From: Isoetes taiwanensis
Lineage: Eukaryota; Streptophyta; Lycopodiopsida; Isoetales; Isoetaceae
Length of the DNA stretch: 64,000 bases
NCBI GenBank assembly: GCA_021234155.1
Contig: JAJEKV010000060.1
Coordinates: 7,338,323-7,402,322 of the forward strand
Reading direction: 5' to 3'
The notes under the pieces are model-generated. The model saw only the letters and a program-made list of their open reading frames with translations, did not search any database and was not told where the DNA came from. Position 1 is the first letter of the stretch. Each line of letters opens with the position of its first letter. The translations under genes and the position numbers were made by a program. This document shows positions 45,430 to 55,760 of the stretch, piece after piece.

Positions 45430-45905
45430 TACAATTCTCATATGATATAGGTTGATGGCATTGTTGGCATCTCCAAACTGAACTAAACCAGAAAGCATTG
45501 CGGTAAAAGAAACCACATCAGGAGATGGCATTAGTTTGAATACTTGCCATGCATCATCAATGCTTCCACAAGCAATATACATGGCAATGTTGCTGTTACT
45601 CACAAATATTTCTGAGTTCAGTCCAGCCTGTATTCCGTAAGCATGGATGAACCTGCCCCACTGCAAAGCAGTTGCAGAAGAATATCCACAGGGCACGCTA
45701 ACAAAGGTAGCCTGATTTGCTCTAGACCACTGTGCAGCAATTCAAGGAAAAGTTTAAGGGCTCCAAATCCATTCTGATTTTCAGCATATCCTGAAACCAT
45801 CAATGTCCATGATACAAAACTTGAAGCAAAGGAACTTAACCCACAGCTTGACGTTATAAGTAAATCTTCTCCACAAATAATGTTGCTGCAGATGTCTACC
45901 ATAAA
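45430..45905 (-). pseudogene. Pentatricopeptide repeat (PPR) protein fragment
   Basis: Minus-strand frames contain PLS-type PPR motifs: SWTLMVSGYAENQNGFGALK LF, then after a frameshift GRFIHAYGIQAGLNSEIFV, MYIACGSIDDAWQVFKLM and DVVSFTAMLSGLVQFGDANN. Such proteins bind organellar RNA in editing and processing. Only about three repeats remain, with one frameshift near 45690, so it is a pseudogene fragment inside the DNA that split the LINE. Confidence 0.75.
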
Positions 45906-46930
45906 AAGCACATCTCATATAAATCTCATATAAAATGAACCGTATAACTAATAAGTAGATCCATGGCAGAAGTTTTGCAAAATTTAGATATAGAAAGCAG
46001 GCTCACCTTTTAGTGTTGGAGATAAAGAGGGATTCTATAGCCTTGATGAGTTAGCCCCTTCAAGAAGAGAATGATCATTCATCGCGGTAGCCCCTGTTTT
46101 TTGCAACCAAATCAAATCGGAATCCAAACCCAAAACAAAAGTACTTTCTTTGGTTTTACGCAACGAGTAGATTATAGAGATATGCATAGAATGTTTGATG
46201 TTGCAAGACGCGAGTTTGTATATAGCGAGCTCTCTCTTGTTTGAAGCTTGGCTCTGTTACCTCTTTTGAAGTTTTCCAATAGCCCAACCACGGATTGCGA
46301 GAGACTCGAAAGAAAGCAAAACACCAATAAAAGAACACGGAAAGACTTTTTGCCCCTTGAAAATTAGCCTCAAAACACCGAGAGACTTGGGTGGATCTGC
46401 TTTGCTCTTGAAGAAATCGTCCCCGGAGCCAGCCCTAAGAAAACCAAAAGCAAAGAGCAAATGGCTCTGTGCTTTGAAGGCAGATGAAAAGGGCCGATTA
46501 GGCAGACTAAGTGAGAACCCAGGAAAAAAAACACCAAGTTGGAACTTCAACCAGCCTTGAGCTCGGATATCGTCTGTCTGCAGTATCCAGAAGAGAAAAC
46601 CCATTTTTTTCTGTTCAAATCAAATGCTCAATTGGAAAGAAGCTCGCATATGGTGAAGCATGACATCGTTCTATTCCGGCTGAAAAATCAAGGACACCTA
46701 AAAACCCTAAAGCAAAACCTAAAGCAATACCTCTCGAGCTCTGCATGCCATTTTTTTTTTTCGAAGGGGTTAAACCATTGGCAAGTGCCATAAAAAAAAT
46801 GAGGAGTGCGTATGCGCACTCTAGATGTACGCATTAGTACGTCCACAAGAATACACCATGAAATCATATAAAAACCTTAGGGAAAAAAGTATAAAAATAC
46901 AAAAGCAACCCCCTGTTATTATGCTACATA
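45906..46930. other. Remainder of the insertion in the LINE, nothing recognised
   Basis: Frames on both strands (e.g. 46257-46604 minus) are open but match nothing I know. Small palindromes (GAGTGCGTATGCGCACTC near 46804) lie near the right junction, which I place at about 46930. Confidence 0.35.
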
Positions 46931-48040
46931 TTCTAACTATTATCTTTAATTGTTGAGATGTTATTTTCTGCTAGTCTTACTCCTACCATTCTGAAAAAAC
47001 ATGGAGTTCTCTTAGTCAAGCTCCGTATACCACCGTTGTTTTGGAGCGTACAGCCGCTCCCCTGACTTCCTCCTCCTCAATTGCCTTGCCCTTCCTTTCT
47101 AGTTCCTCTTCTCGGGATTTTTTTCCCAAGTCATGTGGATGATCTAGTAGTTTCTGCTTGACCTCCCTTAGAAGGTTGTAAACCGCTTTCTTTTCTCTCC
47201 TAAATTCCATGCATCTCTTCTTACCCCACTCCTTTATCCATCTCTTCATAAAGGTTAACTTTTCCTATCCAAGCTTTCATACTAGGAAGACCTTCAAGAT
47301 TGGGAAGTGAGGCCAAGAAAGCCCGAAATGGTTTGCAGAATGCCTCTTTTCCTAACCATGACGTATTGAATTTGAATGGAACATTATCTTGTTTCCTCAT
47401 AGTAGGGGCACCTTCAAGAACAAGCTTCTGTGATACATGATCCGAGTGAGAGAAAGCAAGCTCGCCTTCCACATAAAATTTATCCATAAAACATGATGAT
47501 CTATTTGCCATATAGAATCTGTCAAGTAGGCAATATACTCTATTTTGCCCTTTTTCCTTATTTGACCAGGAAAAAGTAGCATTAGAGGAAGGTACAAGTG
47601 AGAGCCCGATGTTGTTTAGGAGGGAATTCTAGGCAACTTCTTCATTTTCTTGCCAATTTTTTGTGCAAACCTATCTTTTGGTCCCAAACATCTGTCATGT
47701 TCAGATCACCACCAAGAATCCAATTCTCAAACCCCCAAAAAAAAAAAAAAAAAAAAACCCACTTTGGGTTATCCAACTTTCCATCTTCTTCCACATCACT
47801 GCTCTGTCATCAGGTACATTAGATGCATACACATTGAGGAGCCCCCACTGACAGTCCCTTCTTTCAAATACCATAGCTTGCCATCTGCCATCACTACCTG
47901 CAAACTGAAACTTATGTTGTAGACCTCGCCATAGAATACATGTGCCCCCTTTAGTACCTCGGGCATCACAACTAAAAGATGAATAGCTCCCACCCAATTC
48001 CCAATGGACCTGGCTTCAAAATTGAAGTGGTTGAAGTGGC

Positions 48041-48318
48041 CAAGATATTGAGGTGAAGGGGGTTACAGTGATAAAAAAAATCGCCTTGGAGTGAGGAGTG
48101 AGATTGTAGGTTGCAATCGAGAGTTATGGTTATATATGTAGGCAAAACCCTAATTTTGAAATTTTTAGGGTTCAGAAAAATCTATCATTTTGAGGTCTAA
48201 TTGTGTTTCTTGGGTAGTTTGAAGTTGTGACATGCAAAAGACCTTCTAATGATTCTATTGCAATAAATTTCATCTAATTTGGAGGTGTTTTGGGTAAGTT
48301 ATGGCAATTTAAAATCTA
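48041..48318. other. Spacer upstream of the LINE, nothing recognised
   Basis: AT-rich; no gene or repeat recognised. Confidence 0.4.
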
Positions 48319-48578
48319 ACTACTCACATAGTGCGTAAAAGGCCCGACCTAATTTTTAGCTAAGGCCCTCGGCACACTCTGTGAGTAGTGGACGCTTGTT
48401 TGGGTCCTAGATAAACTCCAAAAGTTTGGTATGAAGGCAAAATCTTGCTCATCTCGAGGAGTTAAGCCAAGATATGCCTTCATTTTCTTGTTTTAAACTT
48501 GTCTTCGGGCACTTCTAGAGTGCACTAGAGGCTCGACCTACATTTTAGATAAGGCCCTGGGTGCACTCTGTGAGTAGT
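48319..48578. repeat. Two ~70-bp palindromic repeat units
   Basis: 48319-48389 begins ACTACTCACA and ends TGTGAGTAGT, so its ends are inverted copies, with GGCCCGACCTAATTTTTAGC in the middle. A second unit at about 48514-48578 shares the middle and the right end but its left end has diverged. A third unit lies at 49558-49619 on the other side of the H3-like gene. Confidence 0.65.
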
Positions 48579-48732
48579 GGATGCTTGTTTGGTCACTTTT
48601 CTTCCAAATTAAGTAAAACAAATTACACATGCTATTATTATGATCACACAAAGACATTATCACAGCTCACAGCTTGTGTTAAACAATGTTTGTATTACAA
48701 AAAAAAAACAAAAAAGTTATTAACATGATCTT

Positions 48733-49338
48733 TCAGTCTCCCTTCTTGATAAACCTGGCCAGCTTTATGTCCCTAGGCATGCAAGTTACTCTTCTAGCAT
48801 GAAGAGCACATGCCAAGGAATCTTCAAAGTGCTGCCCCAGCGTCTGCTCTGCTGCCTCTTGTAAGGCGAACAACATGTCAGTTGTTATCCTCTTCATCTT
48901 GCCGAACTCGTACAGAACTTCTCGAGTGAACCTTGCGAAGGTGACTTGGGGAATCAGAAGTCTATAGCTCCTTGGACTTGGTCTTCCTCTTCATCAACTC
49001 CACTCCCTTGCCTTTTGCTTCTTTCTTCTTTCTTAGTTCCTCCTTCTCTTTCCACCTGGCCTCGCCTCCTTTTTCTTCTTCTCCAAAATCGTGGCAGCCT
49101 CTGATTTGGTTGGTCTGGGATTCTGACCTTCTTCCTGGTTCTCCTCCCTCTACTCCTCTGTTTGTTGCTCTTGTAGCTCTTTATTTATTCAATCTGCTAA
49201 CTCCTCCAAAGAATCTTCTGGATTTTTCTTCCTTCTCCTTCTCTTGGACTAATTTGCCTTCTGCTTAATGGCACGTTGTTGGGCGCTCTCCTCCTCATCA
49301 TTTCTAGGCCTCCTTGCTGTCTGCTTGGTGCAGGCCAT
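48733..49338 (-). pseudogene. Divergent histone H3-like (possibly CENH3-like) gene, six in-frame stops
   Basis: A single minus-strand frame of 202 codons starts MACTKQTARR, almost the canonical H3 N-terminus, and ends at TGA 48735-48733. Codons 120-201 give an H3 histone fold: LLIPQVTFARFTREV (residues 127-141), FALQEAAEQTLGQHFEDS (157-174), HARRVTCMPRDIKLARF (180-196). Between lies a long Lys/Arg/Glu-rich tail, about 85 residues more than canonical H3. Stops fall at codons 30, 50, 63, 102, 115 and 116, yet the frame is never shifted and there are no introns. Every stop can arise by one C-to-T change from CAG, CGA or C-A-A. FEDS and HARRVT resemble plant CENH3, but the loop-1 insertion typical of CENH3 is absent. 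The LTR and PBS at 49821-51352 lie upstream in the same orientation. Confidence 0.8.
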
Positions 49339-49820
49339 GTCTTGAAATATCTTGATCGCCTCACTGGCACCTAAAAAGCGCCTTGTTGGTCGGAGCTAAG
49401 CAACTAGGGAGATTTAAGGTACAAATGAGGAACCCTAAAGTGCTACTTATAGGTTTGGGAGTTTTAGGTTTCCACTTGTAATTTTCATGTTATCTAACTA
49501 ATTAGAACTGAATTATTTGGTAGCTTGAGATATTTGGTAAAGGCAAACTGTAGTCCCACTACTCACACAATGTGCCAGAGGCTGGAGCTAATTTTTAGGT
49601 AAGGCTCTCTGTGAGTAGTCACTCACTTTTGGCCAAAATTTCCAATTTTAAATAAAAAAAATCAATCTTTCAATTATTAGCTTAGCCCTTTCTACTAAGA
49701 GGAAAAAAAATTTCCCCATTTTTGAGGTTCTCGCTTGAGTTCTCATCCCCAATGCTGAAATTCTAGATTGTTAGTACTACTTGGGAAATGTCCAGTGCTC
49801 GATCTTAGTCATCCAAGATC
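49339..49820 (-). other. Leader between PBS and H3-like frame, with a palindromic repeat
   Basis: No coding recognised. The third copy of the ACTACTCACA...TGTGAGTAGT palindromic unit is at 49558-49619. Confidence 0.5.
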
Positions 49821-49835
49821 ATGGCTCGATACCAA
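49821..49835 (-). other. Primer-binding site of an LTR element (tRNA-iMet type)
   Basis: The minus strand reads TTGGTATCGAGCCAT immediately after the LTR end ACGTCACA. It fits the initiator-Met PBS TGGTATCAGAGC with one base missing. It shows that the internal region of the element extends to lower coordinates. Confidence 0.7.
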
Positions 49836-51352
49836 TGTGACGTCCCCTGTTCATATACGATGCTCCCATCGTATAAGAAGCGGAGTTCATTCCTCGTGCC
49901 AACGACCGAGGCCATCCACCTAACATCGAATCCTTGCTAACCAGCAAGAACTCGACGAGGCAGAATGGACGTGTCATTCATCCCGTCTCCCTTGGAATCA
50001 ATCTAGCTGCGGAAGCATAAACAAACGTAAGCACATAGCATCAAGTACATATGGTTCCATCCCGAAGGATGGCTCACCATAACATCTGCATCAATAACAT
50101 CAATATCAGCAACATGGGGAAGTCCTACCCAAGGCTCAGACTCGAGGGATTGACTGACAGCTTGGGTCTCCAGAGATCAAATCAGACCGAGTTCATAACA
50201 TTGGATTGGGCTGGCATAGAACATGGTCATTGGGTAGTCTGCTTTATCCGCCCCTCCAGTGCATACTTTGCAGAATAGGCTGATAAGTCTTGGGGCTTGA
50301 TCGTAGCCTGCCGGGTGCATAGCCAAAGAAGCTACTCCTGGGTTGCATCTCTTCAGTCCCGATGAGATAGGAGGAGATCACTCCCTCTAGAGGCATGCAT
50401 GCCAATTACAGGCGGCTAGAGAGCCATGCCCGTCTATGACTTGAACCCCATTGAAGATGACGCATCACCCAAGAGGTGTCGAATCCATGCCTTGCCCGCA
50501 CTCAGTGGCAAGCCATCAGGCCTAGCCCGCTAAGATCCTCGATAGGCTTTACACGCCAGAGAGATCAATCTATAATGGGACATGTCCTCCTTATACGCCA
50601 GTCTAGCCCACCCATAGCCAGGGGGGGCTCTTATGGACAGGCCGCAATAATTTGGGAATTATGGAGGCGAACTAGATGTATAATCTACTAAGGACCTCAG
50701 GGTCTCTATCCCCCTTCCCAATACATAGGAGCTCACAGAGATCAACCATAATCATCCATAGAACAGAAAAATAGAATATCATCTAATCTATCTATCTAAC
50801 ATACATGGTTAGGTTCTTTCATTAGAGGCTGAGATCTCGAAATCTATAGGGCCTCTATGGCTAAACTAACATATCAACTCGGCCTAATGCTGGACTGGAG
50901 GTCGGCATTGCACAACAGAATGACCACCTACCAGATCCTTGGCTCGCACCAGCTCCACGGGCGGCGTCCATGCGATTGATTAGGAAGAAGATGAACGAAT
51001 TCGTGAGCTGTTGGGCAATGCAGGCTTCGCGGTGTCTGGTAAGCCGAAATGGCACAGGCGCTTGGTCAGAACAGGTTCTTAGAGACTGGAATCCGAAAAG
51101 GGCATTTTTAGAGTTCCAGGCTCTTTTACATGACGCTTTCAGGGTTAGAATCTAAAAGGTCACTTGGGGCTTTGCCAATGGCAATAGGGGGATTATGTGC
51201 ACATGTTAATGAGGCATGTGCAACATAACAAGTTGTACCCTAGGGTACAACACTTTACGGTCGCCATGTGCATGTCGTCAACGTCGACATGTACTAGTGA
51301 CGTTGCAGTATAGTATACGTATTCATATCATATATTATGCTGGAACGTCACA
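49836..51352 (-). repeat. LTR (1517 bp) of a truncated retrotransposon
   Basis: On the minus strand it starts TGTGACGTTCC at 51352 and ends GGACGTCACA at 49836: TG...CA ends with an 8-bp inverted repeat TGTGACGT/ACGTCACA. A PBS follows directly. The GC-rich interior has no coding I recognise. A perfect 20-bp palindrome (GTTGTACCC TA GGGTACAAC type) lies at 51232-51251. No second LTR is visible in the window, so the element is truncated, probably by the LINE and other insertions. Confidence 0.75.
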
Positions 51353-52056
51353 AATGGACTCGGGCAATTTCTCAGCGATTCCTTGCACGATTCACTCCAT
51401 TCTTGCTCCCACAATGGGTCAGCAATGGCCTCGACTTTGACTTTGAAGAACACGCATGTGACTTTGAAAAGTGCAACAACTTGCACATATTTGATGATCT
51501 AATTGTGGTAACCAAGGTGGTCATATAACCTCCACATTCAACGTAGATGTACGTGTGTAGTTATGTTAATTATGTAGATAGAGGGGTTTATTCTAAGAAA
51601 TTGAATAATTGATGATGAGAACACATGTCATAATTGCTTTGTGTATACAATCATAGATACTGCCAACGTGGCAGGACATAAAAACTACTATCTATCTTAC
51701 AATTGCATGTCTCATATTTATCATTGTTGTGCTTTCCATCGAGAAAAACCAAAATTGCTTGCATTCTCAATGAAAGAAAAAATGAGTGTAGATTTTGCAA
51801 TAACTTGCCTTTGCCACTTTAAAGTAAGAAAATAATAACAGGTCTTTGAATCTCATACAGCTTCAATTGTTTTGCTATTATTGCAAGTTCTAAATAGTAA
51901 TAATAAATCTATATACAACTTGCATTGTATATTTTCGTACCATTATACAATGAATCATGGTCTTGCTCATAAATCAAAGTGCAAGCAGCTTAATGCACTT
52001 GCTTGGCTGAATTTGTTTGGAGTGTTTGCTGGCACAACATAAATATTTAACCTTGC
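51353..52056. other. Intergenic, nothing recognised
   Basis: Short frames only; no recognised repeat. Confidence 0.4.
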
Positions 52057-52795
52057 ATGATGCTCAAAGTTCTCCAACTAGTTTTGCCCAACATTGAAAA
52101 GAGACAGATAACCATCTTTACAATGTCAATGAAGCACCGTTGCAATGCAGAGCAGGTAGAGGTGCAGAGTGGCTATGGGTGGAAATACTCTCATTCATTT
52201 ATGAGATTTGGGGAACTGGAGATTCAAAAATCCTCTTTACATCTATTGCTTCAAACACTAACTTAAACCTAATGTTGTGTGATTCCAGAAAGTTACAACA
52301 TCATTTATGTCTTTGATTTCTACTCCAAGCAGAAGTTTTAAATGCAAACCCTATGAAAATACATTGAAGAACTTCTTTTCTGCCCAAAACTTCCAATAAA
52401 CTCAGTAATAAAATTTAAAGAAAAAAGATACCTTGAAAAGCCAATTGAAGATTGTTTGCTGATACCTTCTACAAATGAAAGAAAAACGGATTTAAAAAAT
52501 TACCTAAGAGAATTACCATACCTTTCTGATAATCCTTTAGCAACAAAGCTCTACTTGCTCGATGTTGCTTTAAAACTCTATTCGACTCTAAAAGAGCAAA
52601 ACAAAAATCATTGGTCTAATACTCAAATGCATTGACAACCAAAAGAACCTAGTCTTATCTGGCCCTATGGCAGATGCTGTCTATTCATGCATTCCTTCAA
52701 AATGTTTTCCTAAGCCAATCTTGTTTTTTACTTTGTTCACGTTCTTGGCTGTTATAATGCTGCTCTTAATCTTGAAAGCATCTGAAATGTGGTAA
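52057..52795 (+). pseudogene. Unrecognised protein-like frame with C-terminal membrane segment
   Basis: One frame runs from ATG 52057 with stops at about 52264-52356, then is open without ATG for 92 codons (52357-52635): LPINSVIKFKEKRYLEK, CLLIPSTNERKTDLKNYLRE, LATKLYLLDVALKLYSTLKE. A shift into the next frame at 52634 gives 53 more open codons to TAA 52793-52795, with CIPSKCFPKP and a hydrophobic FFTLFTFLAVIMLLLIL near the end. The regular charged/hydrophobic pattern looks like real, AT-rich coding sequence with a C-terminal transmembrane anchor. I do not recognise it. Confidence 0.35.
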
Positions 52796-52879
52796 TTCAT
52801 ACTTGCAAGCATGGAAAGGACAAGTAGAGGATATATGGTCTCAAAAGGCAAAAAAAAAGAGCTATGGTCAGAACCTTGG

Positions 52880-53110
52880 AGTGTTCATTTACTAGAGACC
52901 CATAGTGAAGAGGCATCATAGTCGTGCCACTGCAAGAAGGCATAGTATGGGTTCGGCTCCTAAGCGGTGGTGTTCCATCCTATTAAGGTTAGGCTTGGAG
53001 ACCCATAGTGAAGAGGCCTAATAGTCGTGCCACTGCAAGAAGGCATAGTATGGGTTCGACACCTCCTAAATGGTGGTATTCCATCCCATTGAGGTTAAGC
53101 TGGGTAAGGA
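52880..53110 (+). mobile_element. tRNA-derived SINE, tandem dimer
   Basis: Two units 103 bp apart each carry an RNA polymerase III A box (TAGTGAAGAGG at 52903 and 53006, fitting TRGYNNARNGG) and a B box (GGTTCGGCTCC at 52950; GGTTCGACACC at 53053, fitting GGTTCGANNCC). The spacing of 47 bases fits internal promoters of tRNA-derived SINEs. The two units share GTCGTGCCACTGCAAGAAGG. Confidence 0.65.
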
Positions 53111-53903
53111 TGTGATGTGTCATAATCCCCTAGTTCACTCAGAGTTTCCTTGTACTGCTTGGATGAGACATATTTGGACCTATAGTCCTCTTTGACTGAA
53201 GGCTGCTGTAATACAGAAAGCTTACTTCTCTCCTTGGATTAGTGCCGAAAAGAAGACTATGTTGCACCATCCCACGGGAGTTTGAGATGGTCGAAGGAAA
53301 TGAATTTACTGAGATTTTCTAATTTTGCTTTCCCTTGATGCAAAATTTTGGAGATCCAACAGCATGAAACACCTTTAGATGACATGGCAAGCTAGTGAAT
53401 AGGCTAGAATTGTAGCAATCCTTGTACCTCAGATCAGGCACATATGCTAAAAATACCTTCAATTTGCATCTATTAGTGCTTTTTGAGCAAGCTCATTTTT
53501 CAAAATATCCTCCAACGGAGTAGAATTCTTATGACATCTCTAAGCTTGCATTATCTGCAATCTGTAAACAATGTTTAACGTCGTGCTAAGATCTTTTATA
53601 AGCTAAGAAATATAATATGCTATATACAAAAATAGCCTATGTAAGCTAAGAAATATAACATGTTATATACAGAAATAGCCTATGTGACAAAGAGCACCTG
53701 TCCATACAAAATTTGCATGTTGAATGTACCAACATGTTGAGTTGTGGCACAACATTGATGTTTAGCAACCACAATTGAAACAGTTGACTGGCCTCTTATT
53801 AGGGTTTTTCCAATTATCTGTATAAAGTAGTACTCAAAAGCACCAAACAGAGTTAGTCACATCATATTAATTACATGGCTTCATGGCATATAGCAACTTT
53901 TTT
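53111..53903. other. Intergenic with a 43-bp tandem duplication
   Basis: AGCTAAGAAATATAAYATG... is repeated at 53601 and 53644. No gene recognised. Confidence 0.45.
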
Positions 53904-54090
53904 GGGTTGCCCCTAGGGGGGCAATCCCTTGTTTATGTGGGTTTTTTGGTTTTTGGCATATTCATGGTATATGCTAGCATATACCTAGAATATGCCAAAA
54001 ACTGCTAAAAACCTGCTGTAAGCTGTAAATGCTAGGTCATCCCTGTTGCCAGGCGGCTGCTGTGCATACCGGCTAACCAGAAGTTTGGAT
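53904..54090 (-). repeat. Dispersed repeat with GGGTTGCCCC palindrome (copy 3)
   Basis: Inverted relative to the copy at 30510-30690. It holds the palindrome (53904-53928), a second palindromic block GGCATATTC...GAATATGCC at about 53957-53998, and the GGTTAGCCGGT motif at about 54069 on the minus strand. Confidence 0.6.
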
Positions 54091-54307
54091 GCATGGAAAA
54101 TGGGTGCTGTTCTTGCTGCGGAGTCCGATGCTTTGTTCGGCAGATTCTAGGTAAAATCGGCTATGATAGAAGGTGTTTACTGGCCTCCGGAGCTGGCTAT
54201 GTTGGCAGGTAAATATCCTCGTTAGTTTCCATTTCTGACCTAAAACGTCTTCCACCGCCTACTAACTCTAGCAGTACAACTCCATCAGTGTAAGCATCGC
54301 ATTTTTT

Positions 54308-55760
54308 TTTTTGGTCATAACAGAATGTATTATGGGTATGCTGCTATATAGCCTGGTGTGCTTCCTATGCTTGTGACAAGAGGCCTTCGATCCCTTCTGA
54401 TCAGCTCAGATATAAAGCCTCAAAACATATGAAGAGCTCATAAACAACTAAATGATGCATACCATCCAAACAGAAGCCACATAGTCTAACTAGATTTACT
54501 GACTGATGCTTTTAAGTGTGGCTACCTCTGCTACTAACTGTTTCATAGCATACATGCTGCTTTCTATCTTTCTTACTGCTCCGCAGGCTTTCTGTCTTTA
54601 AATGTTCCTTCATATACTGCACCATTTGCTCCTGATCGAAGTCAGAAGCATCTTCTTCTGCTAGGCTGCTCTCAGTTTTCCTCTTATGTTGCTAATTTTA
54701 ATCCAAATCATCACGCATATTAGTGCTAACAGTGCCAATCCAATTGTAAGACCTATTACCGCATAATTCTTTGTCTTCTTTCCATTTTGAACCTTTAGAA
54801 AGGCCAGATGAGTGTTCTTACCTGATTGAAACGTTGTTCTTATAGTTGCTACGTGATAGCAGGAGAGTGTAGAATTTATCAAGAAAAAGTAGCCTTGCAA
54901 GAACAGTTTGAGAGACAAGAATTCAAAATCCCCTGCAGAGCTTCAAGAAAGCTGTTAGAGATATAATTTATCCCTGCGACCTCAAGCATTCTTTGGGAAA
55001 TGGAAGAATGACCTAAGCCCTTTTCTTGTAATGCAATCTTGACTTGGATTACTATAATTTGCCAGAATTTTCGTCATGTGGATTTAGACAAGCGCATTGA
55101 CTAGCAGTGGAGCACACACTATAAGATTCAGAGGGATTTGGAAGCTGACAGGTTGAGAAAATGTTGTAAGAAACCCTCCAACTTTTTGAATTATCAAATT
55201 AGCTACAAAAATTCCATCTCTCTCTAGTCTCATGAATCTTCAGCATGTTGTGAACATAGTAATCCAAATGCAGAGTTCTCATATGTCCAACTAGTGAGCT
55301 GCATCATTGGGCGGCAGGCTTGACTATCATTTCCATTGGAACTTGTATTATTTACTGCCCCCAAAAGTGCTCTAGACATATTGCATAGTAAAACTGCTTG
55401 GAATAAGCCGCATGGAGGATTAGTGGCCTTTTCATTTCTACCCCAAAGGCTCCACATATTATATGGGTCATAAAACGTTTGACCATTTTGCTTTATGATC
55501 ATTAAATTGTATCCAGAAGAAACATTCGAGGAGGAAAAGTTACTAGTTTCATTCCTAGGGTAAGGTTCTGCCCTAGAAGAATGACATTAGTAGGGTGCTC
55601 AAAACTCTACATAGTGTATTATTTTGTGCTGTCATAGAGTACAAGGTTGCCTGTGTTAAGCAGCTCCATGGATGCTTTTTGTTGAGCTTATGGAGACCAT
55701 GCTAGAGTTTGTTCGAGTCTAATGGCTCAAGAGTTTCATTTTTCATGATGGAAAGCGTTG
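54308..55760 (-). pseudogene. G-type lectin receptor-like kinase (SD type) remnant
   Basis: On the minus strand from about 55700: MELLNTGNLVLYDST, SFEHPTNVILLGQNLTLG, the bulb-type lectin signature with two internal stops. After a frameshift, VSSGYNLMIIKQNGQTFYDP and YNMWSLWGRN follow, the S-domain region. A hydrophobic membrane segment VIGLTIGLALLALICVMIWI is near 54740. Kinase pieces lie at 54640-54308: ANGAVYEGTFKDRKPA (glycine loop), LVAEVATLKSIS, NLVRLCGFCLDGMHHLVVYE, and IGSTPGYIAAYP, corresponding to the activation-loop GTxGYxAPE. Most of the catalytic domain is deleted. In life it would be a plasma-membrane receptor; here it is dead. Confidence 0.75.

Larger units (their letters stand above)
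41600..48040 (-). mobile_element. L1-type LINE, interrupted
   Basis: Read on the minus strand from 48040 to 41600. The endonuclease domain (about 48040-47600) has GGTCILWRG, GLLNVYASNVPDDRAVMWKK and, after a poly-T expansion at 47737-47757 that breaks the frame, NWILGGDLNMTDVWDQK. A linker at 47500-46940 has APTMRKQDNVPFKFNTSWL and ENSMFFQNGR. RT follows at 44280-43040 with WRPIALTNVMYKVIMKGIAN and the catalytic YADD at 43344-43333. 42959-42729 encodes IIRKFIWGGNAKAVWLELC. The C-terminal zf-RVT finger is at about 42160-42030 (LQFFRWTALQGGLSTKQVLF; CPLDCQSGESTRHLLFCP). Many frameshifts make it dead. Between about 44285 and 46930 foreign DNA splits the RT-proximal region. Confidence 0.85.

Noticed and set aside
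47737-47757. A run as a retrotransposon tail on the plus strand
   Set aside because: It interrupts the LINE endonuclease coding sequence, which continues on both sides; it is an expansion within the LINE.
48733-49338. A normal histone H3 gene
   Set aside because: Six in-frame stops, a long charged insertion and a strongly divergent fold.
54308-54640. A functional kinase gene
   Set aside because: Only short kinase motifs remain in different frames and most of the catalytic loop is missing.
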